In this document: in pieces, positions 42,860-52,881 of the stretch
Layout: every line of letters starts with the position of its first letter
Position numbering within the stretch: position 1 is the first letter of the stretch
From: Bryum argenteum
Taxonomy: Eukaryota > Streptophyta > Bryopsida > Bryales > Bryaceae
NCBI GenBank assembly: GCA_037043015.1
Contig: CM073321.1
Span: 191,001-255,000 of the forward strand
Length of the DNA: 64,000 nucleotides
Direction of reading: 5' to 3'
The notes under the pieces: generated by a model
The model's input: the letters and a program-made list of their open reading frames with translations, nothing else
What the model was told of the DNA's origin: nothing
Databases searched by the model: none
Translations under genes and position numbers: made by a program

Positions 42860-43495
42860 CGATTACCGGGGAGTACAGGAGGGGTACATATGAGAGGCAT
42901 AGACTGGCCTGTCACGGCGCTTGTTGTAAGTTCTACTTATACTTACACTCGTCGGCCAGTAAACCTCGCTCTATTGGATGTTCGGAACATTCCGCGTCCC
43001 CCTAGCACCGACACACGACCAGCCATCGATCCGTTCCTGAACTTCTTGCAAGAGAATTTCGAGCCTGCGATCGATACACCCAAGATTTGGCTCTTTATCC
43101 TGCTGGGTAAAGACGACATTCGAGTCGCATCATCATTTGCTGCTCGGGAGCTCTCCGGATATGAGGCGAAAGTCTGTACATACGTTCCCGCTAGAGCAGA
43201 AATGCTCGATAAAGTCACAAACCGGGCAATTTCTCCGGACGTGACACTTCTCTTCTTCTTCAAGAAGGGCGCCGAGTTTGCAGGTTTAGCAAAAGCTTTA
43301 ATCAAGGATACATATTCCACCCCTGCAACTTGTGTGTATTATACAGACATCTCCAAGAATACAGAGGCAAAATGGAGACATTACGCAACTAAACTCCGCA
43401 TGGAGTTTTACTTGGAGATACTACACGCATGTGCCGAGCCGAACGAAAACGTGATCGGGGTGTACGCCGACGCAAAGTTTCTTCTAGCGTCGAAG
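42860..43495 (+). CDS. Gene P (B), methyltransferase-like block
   Basis: VNLALLDVRNIPRPPST takes the place of a DPPY loop, followed by PKIWLFILLGKDDIRVASS, the helix region around ELSGYEAKVCTYVP, DVTLLFFFKKG, and LRMEFYLEILHACAEPNENV followed by IGVYADAKFLLASK, which mirrors VLDPFAGSG..A. As in A, neither DPPY nor the Gly-rich loop is intact. Frame changes once between this block and the middle region. Confidence 0.55.
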
Positions 43496-43513
43496 GTAAT
43501 GACACATCCTTCG

Positions 43514-43664
43514 CTTATCGTCGGGTCGACGACAACATTCAGTATACTTCATAGGTCTTTGATTCTTTCATATGTAGAGATCCTATGCCTAATTGTTTAG
43601 GCGAGGCGACGTTTACGTTTGGTTTGAGCTCGTCTGGTAACTGCTATCATCGACGCGACGATAG
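43514..43664. promoter_or_regulatory. Two B-type palindromes in the last intron of gene P
   Basis: At 43514-43534 (TTATCGTCGGGTCGACGACA) and 43643-43664 (GCTATCATCGACGCGACGAT), inside intron 43496-43716. Confidence 0.9.
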
Positions 43665-43716
43665 CATGCGGACTCGTTTTAAACTAATTATCTGGCTCCT
43701 TGATTGTTTTTATCAG

Positions 43717-44418
43717 ATTTTCGGAGCATACTATTTTGGCTTCACAGACCAGAAGAAAGTGAAGGGAGCCTTAAAAGTTGCTGGAGTCGCAAAGAGGATG
43801 GACAAGAACGATTTCATGTTTGCGAATTCTCCATATTCGCTCACCTACGAGCGCCCAAAGAGTCGCGTGCCTATCGTTGTGCACTCCGATTCTCCCACTT
43901 CTTCAGAGAATTCTCTTTATTCAGCCGTGGAGATATTGCCTACTGTTGTTAGAGACATTGAGTGTGTGGGTCCACATGTCTCTAACGATCCTGAAATTGA
44001 AGGTCTCGATCAGTTCGGGACAAACACATTCCGGATCATGTCACTGTTGTCATCTTCCCCCAGAATGTCGTTAAATCCGACAGGGGAAGGGGGTGATGTG
44101 TTCGTGTCGCAGACTCAGATTCCCATCGGCGACGTGGCGCATGCGACAGAGACAAATGAGAGCAGGTCGGATTCGGACTCTAAATCAGAGGCACATGATG
44201 ATCTTGACCCATCTTCACCGCGCGCTTCTGCTCATGGCACAGCAGATCTGGACGACTTCAATGCAATCGTTCCATTCGATGAAGCCGTTCCAGACATTGC
44301 TAGAGAACAGCCGGATCATACTGCCGCAGGTCTTCCTATCGACGAGGATGTCATTATTACAGAAGTTCTCGGAAATGTGGTTAAAGGATTTCTGGACCAG
44401 ATCCTCGACGAGGATTAG
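43717..44418 (+). CDS. Gene P (B), acidic region
   Basis: IFGAYYFGFTDQKKVKGALK continues the methyltransferase-like fold after the last intron, equivalent to MLSLDAYAIFDLEGKE in A. The remainder is Asp/Ser/Glu-rich (SRSDSDSKSEAHDDLDPSSP) and probably disordered. Confidence 0.6.
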   Translation: MFGAYYFGFTDQKKVKGALKVAGVAKRMDKNDFMFANSPYSLTYERPKSRVPIVVHSDSPTSSENSLYSAVEILPTVVRDIECVGPHVSNDPEIEGLDQFGTNTFRIMSLLSSSPRMSLNPTGEGGDVFVSQTQIPIGDVAHATETNESRSDSDSKSEAHDDLDPSSPRASAHGTADLDDFNAIVPFDEAVPDIAREQPDHTAAGLPIDEDVIITEVLGNVVKGFLDQILDED

Positions 44419-45210
44419 TTGGGTTCCGACAATCAGGCGGGGCAGGTCAGTTTGATGGAAGAAGGTCATGATGGGCAGGCCGCTGACGGTCCGGTGGCCG
44501 GGGATGCTCCACGGGCGAACGAGGAGGAAGAGATGGAGGTCGTTAATGATGACGATGTCACGATCTCTGCAATAGTCGAAAGACAACCTCCCGACCCCAA
44601 AGACATCATTGACTTGAGTGATGATGAATTCAACATCCACTCTTCCGATAGCGATGATGAAGAGGATGATCAAGTCCCGCCCGACATGAAAGCCATTGTT
44701 CATAAGGGGAAGACGATTAAGGTGGAGAAGGACTACTGGAAGAGGTCCGAGGAGAAGTATGCCAGGAAATTGGAGCGCCGGAAGGTTAAGGCGCAAAAAG
44801 AGAAGGAGCGGCTTGAGGAGCAGCAGAAGCTTGCTGATGCCGAGGACGCCATCAGGATTGCCAACGAGAAGGTCGCCCAGGTTCAGGCTGAGGCTGCGGC
44901 AAAGATCAGGGCTCTACAAGATGAGTGAAGGGAGATGTTCAAACATTTGCAAGCTCAGATGGCTGCCTTGGCTGCAGCGGCTTCCGCTTCTCAAAGCCAA
45001 CCTTTTACGACTCCGCGAGCCGCAAGCGCATCTCTATTGTCGCCGTCTAGGAGCGCTCCACTGCCTCAGCCTCCAAGAGATGTTGTACCTGTCTATCGTC
45101 GACCCGACGATACGGTTGGCACACATTCTGAGGTTGCCACTATCGCCCTTGAAAGTTCTGCTGCTCCGATACGGCGGCTACCAAACTCCTCTTTCTTCCA
45201 ACGGCCGTAA
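44419..45210 (+). CDS. Gene P (B), coiled-coil tail
   Basis: Acidic DIIDLSDDEFNI stretch (SUMO-interaction-like in look), then a long Lys/Glu/Ala coiled coil (RKLERRKVKAQKEKERLEEQ, ANEKVAQVQAEAAAKIRAL) and an Ala/Ser/Pro end. One B-type palindrome (45092-45113) lies inside the coding region and encodes VYRRPDD. A stop separates this block from the acidic region and another lies at 44926. Confidence 0.6.
45092..45113. promoter_or_regulatory. B-type palindrome within the gene P coding tail
   Basis: CTATCGTCGACCCGACGATA in the last coding block; reads VYRRPDD in frame. Confidence 0.88.
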
Positions 45211-45379
45211 ATCCTAGCTCGTTGCTTCAAATTGGGCGCGCAAGGTGTCCTCGGAGAGAGGACGACCTGATCTAGGTTGTCCCCAAAGCTCAGCTCCTGA
45301 ATCGCTGTAGATCGTGCGCTATCGCCCTTGAAAGTTCTGCTGCTCCTATTTGGCGGCTACCAAACTCCTCTCCCTTTGT

Positions 45380-45983
45380 CCCTTCCACCTACACGCATCC
45401 CCACACACACACTAACGGCCTCTCCCCAAAAACAAACCCAAATACTTAGATCTCAAAAAACTTGCCAAAACTACCTAAGGTTTTTTCCAAAAAACACACA
45501 CACACCCAAAAAAACTTCTAGATCTCCTCCTAGAACGCACACAATCAACTCCTCGCACATTCCTCAAAAAACTAGAACCCTAATTCCTCTCTCTCTCCCT
45601 AGTTGGATACTTGGATGTGGTAGAGTTTCATCCGGTAAAACCGGATGAAACTTTGTTCATCCAGCATTTCATCCGCAACATTTAACTAATTACTTTGATT
45701 ATGCTTATTCATTAGGATGATTCTAGGTAATTATGAATAATGATAAATTCCTAAAACATAATAAAAAACATGTCATACTAATTTGACGAAATTTAATATT
45801 GTTAATTTAGTATAAACTAAACACTACCGGGCCATTTAGGCAAGACCCCTCCAATTATCATAGAATTTCCGGAAACCGAAGGAATTAGCCTAAATGTCCC
45901 AATTGGGGATTTTGAACATAAAAATATTAGACTAATGCTTGTAGATAAAGTTTCGTACAAGCGTGAACCGTTTCGACGGTTCA
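45380..45983 (-). repeat. LTR fragment of the minus-strand Gypsy family
   Basis: On the minus strand it begins TGAACCGTCGAAACGGTTC, matching the LTR that ends at 54728, and the two stay similar through CGGGCCAT.TAGGCAAG, GGTAATTATGAATAATGATA and CTCCCTAGTTGG. The left edge is blurred. It cuts off relic C. Confidence 0.75.
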
Positions 45984-46922
45984 CAGTGGGATTGTGAACG
46001 GAGTTGTTATTCAGTGTCTCAATCTGGTTCATGCTTCTAGAGGAACGGCCACAGTTGATCCGAATAGACCTCCAAGGTTTTATTTGGTTGCCCCACGTCG
46101 GCTGGGCGTGCTTAAGAGGTTCGTGGTGTTCTAGAATGCCGAAACCGCTGTGAGGCGCTTCAGGTCGGTATCGTAAAGAATTTACGCATACCGCGATTGA
46201 AGTTCTACCTTCCTCTCCGTTGTCACGGGCTCGTTCTAAAGCTCCCTTGAGGCTTCTACGGAGTGCAAGCCATCAATGATGGCAAATCATACATCCTTGA
46301 TGGACTCCCATGTTGTCAGCCGCCTAGGGAGCAAATTTCCTGCGACATCGAAGGTGGTGATAATCATTGTCTGCTTGTGATTGATATTCCCTAGCATTGA
46401 GAGGTAAATCTTGATGTTAATTATTATGTCCCTTTCTAGACTTCGTACAAGCAAAGTGTGCTTTTCCCTTTCAAGCTAGAAAATGGGCACTACCTTCTGT
46501 TCTTTCTTGAACAAGGAGTCTTTGAAGCTGGCGTTGAAGTATGTCTGCTCACAAGAAAATTTCACATAATCTGCCACTTCATTCGAAGGTTTGGAATAAT
46601 CCTTCTTTTGTTGAGCAGGCACTTTGACGATAGAAGTTAAGGCGAATCCTTGACTTGCGCTGGCAAGGGGAGCTGTACGCTGCCTCTTCGTTTTGGAGGC
46701 GGCGCTGCCCGCTACAATCGCATCATTCATTAGCCTCTTAGCAGGCACTCGCGGAGGAGTCGACACAACAGCACTTGATAGCGGGGCTGAAGCTTCAGAC
46801 TGCAAGGCTAGTGCAGAGGCGACGGGTGCCTTTTTTGTCTTTGCTCCTTTACTGCTTGATCCTTCATGTGACTGTGAGAGTCTTAAAAGGCCATATTCGT
46901 TAGATCGAGACAAAATACACAT
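45984..46922 (-). pseudogene. Relic C: third ParB-like gene P copy, inverted
   Basis: On the minus strand: a Lys/Ala/Ser-rich linker (KTKKAPVASALALQSEAS, SKTKRQRTAPLASASQGF, 46922-46476), then near 46350-46130 WESIKDV, FAIIDGLHSVEAS and LKRLTAVSAF, matching WEDIKDGKFMIINGQHSIFA and LRAISKFYN of element B. The motif here is IDGLHS, closer to the DGQHR form. It has several breaks and is truncated by the LTR at 45983. No B- or A-type palindromes were seen beside it. Confidence 0.65.
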
Positions 46923-47380
46923 TTTGAGACTTTTAAATAGTTGCCAAACAAAAATAGTTGTTCAACCCAACAATAACTATGACAATAATTGGACATCAAT
47001 TACCAATACATTGTGGAGCAGAACTTGTCTTGAGGTAAGTTTAGAGAATGTAGAACAAATATACCATCCATACATTAGAAGATGTGGGTAAAAGATTACT
47101 ACCTAACATCGGCAATAAATGGGACCCATGAGCCATGATGAAGAAGAGTCTTAATGAAGACTACATGTTTATTTAATATTGTTATTTTATACATATAAAT
47201 GTTGATGAATTCACAACATTGATGAAAAGACATACATATGAATGATTCTATACTATATATAGGCACCATGTGGTGGTCACAGACCAAATGGAATATGAAA
47301 CGTCTATTTAAGGTCCATATTTCTAAAATTATATTTGTAAGTTAATACTTATTTTAGAGAAATATCTTCTCTTGGAGAGC
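46923..47380. other. Unassigned spacer
   Basis: AT-rich, no gene. The GGCCATATTCGTTAGATCGAGACAA stretch near 46888 resembles that at 31342. Confidence 0.35.
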
Positions 47381-48127
47381 TCACTTCTTCAATAATGCTT
47401 CCTCCCTTGCCTTAGCAGCTTCTTCTACTTTTAGCTTGGCCAAACCTCTCATGATATCGTCCTGATGTGAATAAAAGGAGGTGTAATCCAAACCTGCCGC
47501 ATTATAACATTCACTATCGTATCCTACTCTCCCGTAGTTTGGTTTTTTTCTTCCAGTGCTATCTGAGGCCTTGCCCACCTTGCCCTCCAAAAGGGACCTT
47601 GTTCCTAGAGTAGGAAGCCGGGACATTGTGGCATTGAGCTTCTTTCTATACATAACTGGAATACTTGTTGGTTGTGGCGGTTCGGTGTGAGCAGGTTCGA
47701 CAACTATAGTGTCTCTAGAAAGACTTTCCTTCCGCACATATGAAGATCTAGTAATGACAGCAACATATATAGTCGGCTCAAAAACAACAACCTGACGCGT
47801 CTCTTTCACCTGTTGAAGTTCGGGCGTCTCTTTGAAGAGGAGGTTTAGTTTACGATTAGTCCCCTTGCCAGCTGGCCCATTTGGCAAAAAACAATCCTCT
47901 CAACTCGACGATACGCGCCTCGACGGAGACGGCAAACACACGGGAGTTCTTATTGGATTCCGACTAGGGGGACTATTCACCACGTCATCCTCGGTGTCTG
48001 CTTTGGAATAGTCTATGGCCGCAGATATGGCGTCGGCCACAGATCGCAGCAAGTATGGTTTGGAATATGGAAGTGAGTTGCAACTAGCTCCTTCAGAATC
48101 TGATCCAGAGCAAAGACTTCTAGTCAA
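47381..48127 (-). pseudogene. Unknown Ser/Pro- and Lys-rich protein next to relic C
   Basis: Two adjoining minus-strand frames (48127-47900 and 47887-47381). The first has SVADAISAAIDYSKADTEDDVVNSPPS; the second has LNATMSRLPTLGTRSLLEGK and ends in a Lys/Glu/Ala helix (AKLKVEEAAKAREEALLKK). The DVVNSP stretch recalls the unknown gene at 28.2 kb. Probably disordered and nuclear; no known domain. It lies upstream of relic C on the same strand and may have been part of the same element. Confidence 0.45.
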
Positions 48128-48768
48128 CCCATAAGAACTCCTTGGTTCGAGGATGCTAGTTTATCCATCTTGTTGTACACAATGCTTAAAATGAACTCCG
48201 TCCCACACCAACAAGCATATTGAAAACCAGAAAAATCCAACATGAAATACAAACATTGGAAATTAATTACAAATAAACATTTAGTCCAAGCTTGGATTGA
48301 ATTAATTACAAATAATTATGTTACAGAAAATTGCATCTTAGGTAAAACGTTTTTCACCTATGCTAAACCCACTGCTCGCAGCTGCGACCCAGAACTAACC
48401 ACTAGGGGATGCACTAGCTAAATTTATGTTGGCAACCTGCAATCAAAAATAGGGGTATTTTAATGAATTTGGGCCAATTTTTTGAAAAGACATTGAAGTA
48501 AAATAGCCTATATACAGTATATATTATTTTATTATAACTAATGATGGGTATCAGGAAATTGGTTGCTTTTGATTGATGTTTTATTATAACAAGTATGTTG
48601 TATTTGTCTATTTATGAGCCCGTGCCACTACATCGCTCCCGCCCGAGGAAGTCCTAAGCTTGAGAGTCGTGGCAGTTCACCCACTCACAACTCCCAAGCC
48701 AAGGTCCCTGTTTTGCAGCATTCCAAGTATTGGCCTCGCGTATCCATAAACCTCTTCTAACCAACCTA
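48128..48768. other. Unassigned spacer left of the CACTA element
   Basis: No recognisable gene. Confidence 0.4.
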
Positions 48769-49757
48769 CACTATTAGAAAACTCAGTGTCCAAATCAACA
48801 TGAAAACGTTGAAATTTTCAGTTGATTCGGACGCGTTGATCCGAACATTGATCAACGCGAAACTGTTGATATTATCTGTTGATTCGGTCAAGTATAGTAC
48901 ATTTTTTTATTACATTAAAATTAAAATGGCTAGGTAGGGCCCACCGTAAACCGACCTGTCGCCAAGTGGGGCCCACCGTAAACCGACTTGTCGCACAAGT
49001 GGGGCCAACCCAAACTCCTCGGTCGCCCTCTTTGCCGTGAGCGGAGCTCGAACCCAAAACCTCCCAGCTCCTAATCCACGTCCTTCGCCACCACAACACC
49101 TAAGTTCATGCGTGCACAACTATGTTTTAACACTTTACTTATGGGGTAACTGCCCTATTGGCTATTAATTTGCCTTTCATAAACGTTTTTTTATTCAAAA
49201 TTTTTTTTGCACTATTTCATGCAGGTATTTTTCTACATGTAGAAAATGTTTTGAAATTTTTCGATTTTTTTTTTTTTTTTTTTTTTTTGAGGCTTGGGCG
49301 TCTTTTTACTGCCCAGGAGAATTTGAATATTTTTCACGATGTAAAAAAATTATTTTTTTTCAAAATTTTTTTATGCTCTATTTCGTGCAGGTATCTTTCT
49401 ACATGTAGGAAAAATATCAAAAAATTTTGAATTTTTCTCTTTTGAAGAAGCCCCAAAGCATCTTCGTTTTCCATCTTCCATTTTGATCAATGTCACAAAA
49501 GATTCAAAAGGTTCCCAAAGATTCCAAAAATATTCCAAGATTTTTTCTTAATATTCCAAAAATATTCCAAAAAGATTCCATATGTGATGAAATTTTGTTG
49601 ATTCGGTCATTACACTACTCAAATCAACAAAAGATAATTTCTCAAACTGTTGATTTTTACAAAAAGCTCAAAAATCAGTGAATTCGGTCAATGCAGTGCC
49701 CCAAAAAACAAAAATCAGTTGATTTTATGTTGATTCGATCACAGTTTTCTAGTAGTG
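48769..49757. mobile_element. Non-autonomous CACTA (En/Spm) element, about 1 kb
   Basis: Ends are CACTATTAGAAAACTCAGTG and, inverted, CACTACTAGAAAACTGTG, flanked by CTA on both sides (48766-48768 and 49758-49760), the 3-bp duplication expected of CACTA elements. Subterminal repeats of TTGATTCGGTCA and its complement occur several times at both ends. It codes for nothing recognisable. Confidence 0.92.
48937..49005. repeat. 32-bp tandem duplication GGGCCCACCGTAAACCGAC
   Basis: Two copies plus part of a third inside the CACTA element. Confidence 0.85.
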
Positions 49758-49929
49758 CTAACAATCTAAAATGAGACTAGGACACATCTCACTTCAAACA
49801 TGCAATCAAGGAACTTGCCATTCACTTTACAACTTTATTATCATCCAAATGTTACAACATGTGCAAATTGCACCAAATACTAAACAAAACTCAGGCCAAG
49901 TGTACACAAGTCTGGTGATTCACCCCCAC

Positions 49930-51363
49930 TTCAAAGGTTGATGTCCTCATCAATGCTTTCTCGGTGTCTTGGAAATCTATTGGCTTTCATACCTTTCCAC
50001 CATCTCCTTTGCATAGGGCATGTACTTGTTCTCAACTCATGTTGCTTCCTTCTCATGGTTCGTTCGCCACTTCACCAAATATTCTTTGCCCTTCTTCTTA
50101 GTGATCCGGCAGTTTATAATGCCTTTTACTCCAAACTCCAAGTGATGACCAAGTAGTTCGGGTGGAGGCCGCAACACTTGCTTGCGTTCCGGCCTCACCT
50201 TATCTATGTGATATGGCTTGAGCAATGACACATGGAAGGTGGGATGAATCTTGGTCTCCGGTGGTAAGTCCAACTTATACACATCCTCAAACAACCGTTT
50301 TGCAGTGACAAATTGACTCACATACTTTGTCATGGATATGGAAGTTAAGCCATTCGGTAAGGTGAAGTTTTTCACATTCTACCACACCTTTTAGCCCTCC
50401 TCATACTCTTCATGGCGCCGTCCTTTGTTAACTTGTTTCACATACCTCTTCGGGGCCTTGTCTAGGTTACACTTGGTCCTTTTCAATAATTTGTTATCTC
50501 ATGGCTACCAAGTCTTTTGCACCTTGGCTTTGTTCCATCTCCAATTGCAATCCATCCAAAAGCTAGGTCGTTAGGCATAAGTGGCTTCACACATAAGCCA
50601 CCTTGGGCGGCGATTGACTCATAGCACCATGCCTCAATGCATTATAGCTACCAACCGCCTAACCCAAGTAATCATTCCAATCACTTTGGTCTTCGGCAAT
50701 CCATGATGCCGCCACCAAACGCTGAAAAGGAGCACCACCTTGTCAAAGGCGGTCGCCAGCCCTTTTGTTGGCTCCATCTTTGCCAACTTACAAAACCTAT
50801 CCACCACCACAAAGATGGCGTCACTTCCTCGTGACTCCGGAAGGCTTGTAATGAAATCCATGGAGACACACTCCCATGGACCATCTCGGATAGGCAAAGG
50901 CCGTAACAAACCCACTTGCTTTGGATATGACGCCCGGTTGGCTACACAAGTGATGCAAGTCATCAAATAATGGGCTATTCTTCCTTCATTTTGGACCAAT
51001 AGAATCTCTTTGAAACCAAGCATATGGTGGACTTCTCCCCTCAATGCCCCGCCATAGGTTGTCATGCTCCTCTTTGAGCAAACTCAACCTCCACTTGCCC
51101 TTTAGAACATACACCCTATTTTGCTGTAACTTATTCATACATTAATGAAGCCGGATACCTTTGGGCTTCTTGAAACACCTAAGTTCACTTAACAACTTTT
51201 GAGCCTCGGAGTTTTTCATATACGCCTCTCTCATCCGTTTTGACAAATCACCTTCTTGTGAGGCTAAATCTCGGTTATAAGTTTCTAACTCACAAGTTGG
51301 GCCGTGAGGGGGGTTGCAAACAATACAATTCTTCCAAGCAATGGACACCCTAACAAGCCCTCT
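49930..51363 (-). pseudogene. Chromovirus-type Gypsy pol fossil (integrase and chromodomain)
   Basis: On the minus strand, 51120-50630 holds the integrase zinc-binding region and core (LLRPLPIRDGPWECVSMDFI) and 50375-50037 holds the integrase C-terminus (HPTFHVSLLKPYH) and a chromodomain-like GVKGIINCRITKKKGKEYLVKW. The chromodomain assigns it to the chromovirus branch. It is broken and lacks RT and gag here. It abuts the LTR at 51364. Confidence 0.8.
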
Positions 51364-52881
51364 TGTCACATCTCTTTCCAAAGGATGCCCGAACACCGTG
51401 GTGAGCCAAGAAGACCCCGGGAGTGACGGCCCGGGCTTGGCAAGAGACAAGGTGAGGAGACCAAGGAGAGTCCCGAGCAAACAGCATGCAATAGCGTTGT
51501 CCTCGGGACGACCTTGGTGGTGTGCCTTACATGGTTGGAAACCTTGTTCAAGCACGCACCCATGGGTCCAAAAAACGCGCAATTTGGAGTAGTGAGTCAT
51601 AAGATATGGCTCTCCAAAGTTGGAGCGTGTTCCGGGACACTCCGAGACTCCGGAGTGTTGCCTTTCGGGACTCAATGTGTCGTCCTTTGTGGAGGGCAAC
51701 ATGTTGCATATCTCTCGAAAGCTAATGACAAGGGCTTTCTAGAATGCTAAGGCTCATGATGAGCAAAGCAACAGTTTAGGAGATATAGCTCCTCAAAGTG
51801 GTCGGGACTTCGGGACTCGGGAATGTTGCCTCCCGGGACACCGTATGTTCAGAGGGGCATATTTCCCTTTAGACAGCTCTAATTGAGGCAAGTAGGTAGT
51901 CTATCGATATCTACTCAAAGATTAGATGTCAAAAATGGGCTTACACGTCCTATTTGGATACCTGTTCTAGGCGCTAGCCCAAGGAGAAGTTACGTCCCGT
52001 TTTTGAAGCTAAGGCAAAAACGGGTGGTCTTCCAGAAAGATAGTGTGTCACGGAAGGCCCCTCAACACAAGAGGGGGGGCCTACCGAAGACTCCAGAGAG
52101 TACTATAAGGAGGGGTGGTCTCCCTCCTCACTTGCAAATGGTGCCATGAGGAGCCGGGGTAGCTCCAAAGGGTGAGGCTTGGGATGGGGCCTCACTCCCG
52201 CACCTTGTAGAAAACGGAGAGTGCTTTGGAGCATCTCTAAACATGGGGTTGGAAAGTGTCCCTCTCCAAGCTAGTCCCCGTGATAAGTAGTGCCAGTTCC
52301 AGCGAGTAATCGGAAATGGCTCAAAAAGGTGAGGCATGGCAAAGAAGCCTCACTCCTACACCTTGGGCATTGTGGGATGCTCTTGAGCATCCCGCAACAT
52401 TGGGTTGGAAAGAGCCCCGCTCCAAACTAGTCCCCGAGAAAACTAGTGCCGGATTCCGGGAGGATTTCCGGCAAAGTCGTGAATGGGGTGAGAAACAAGA
52501 GTGGAAGGGGACTAGTGGGAAGTTGGACAATGGATAAGGGCGGTTAGCTCCGGGGGGTGATTAGTATCACCCTTGGGAGCTTGGTCATTTGTGGAAGGTC
52601 GCCCCGTGCCACCAAGTGGCATGCCCACGTGTTGGTGGGAGTTCCGGGTTGGCATACCCATGTGTTGGTGGGAGTTCCGGGTAATGAGTATCCGGTAATG
52701 AGTTATGGAGTCAAGGTTGGTTGGACACCTTGACTTGAAATGGTGCTAACATTGTGTGTGTGGGCACATGCAAGTGTAAGCAAAGTCGTGGCCGGTTGCT
52801 ACCAACTAAGTGAGCCGGGATTCAGCTACCAAGTAAGGCTCAATAAGAAAAAAATGAGTTGGAGTAATTAGGGTCGCGACA
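51364..52881 (-). repeat. LTR, about 1.5 kb, inverted partner of 7942-9413
   Basis: Starts TGTCGCGACCC and ends GTGACA on the minus strand; similar over its length to the plus-strand copy. The flanks CCTCT and CGTAT do not match, so it may be the LTR of the adjoining chromovirus fossil rather than a solo LTR. Frames within it are not genes. Confidence 0.82.

Larger units (their letters stand above)
40247..45210 (+). pseudogene. Element B gene P: ParB-like / methyltransferase-like protein
   Basis: Spliced plus-strand gene. Exon 1 is 40247-40336 (MPRTKSTARIVRIENMNAD...; donor GAG|GTACGA). Exon 2 begins at 40686. Introns at 42078-42176 and 43496-43716 match those of element A in place. Domain order is the same as in element A: N-terminal domain, basic linker (KRRKS), INGQHS block, helical middle, methyltransferase-like block, long acidic region and coiled-coil tail. 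A few frame interruptions are present. Start is chosen because the ATG at 40247 follows TTTTTTCAGAA and opens a basic N-terminus that splices in frame. Confidence 0.7.

Noticed and set aside
9900-45210. Elements A and B as Polintons, Helitrons or KDZ transposons
   Set aside because: No polymerase B, capsid, HUH/Rep-helicase or KDZ-type motifs were seen; the DDE-like motifs belong to the DUF7869 type.
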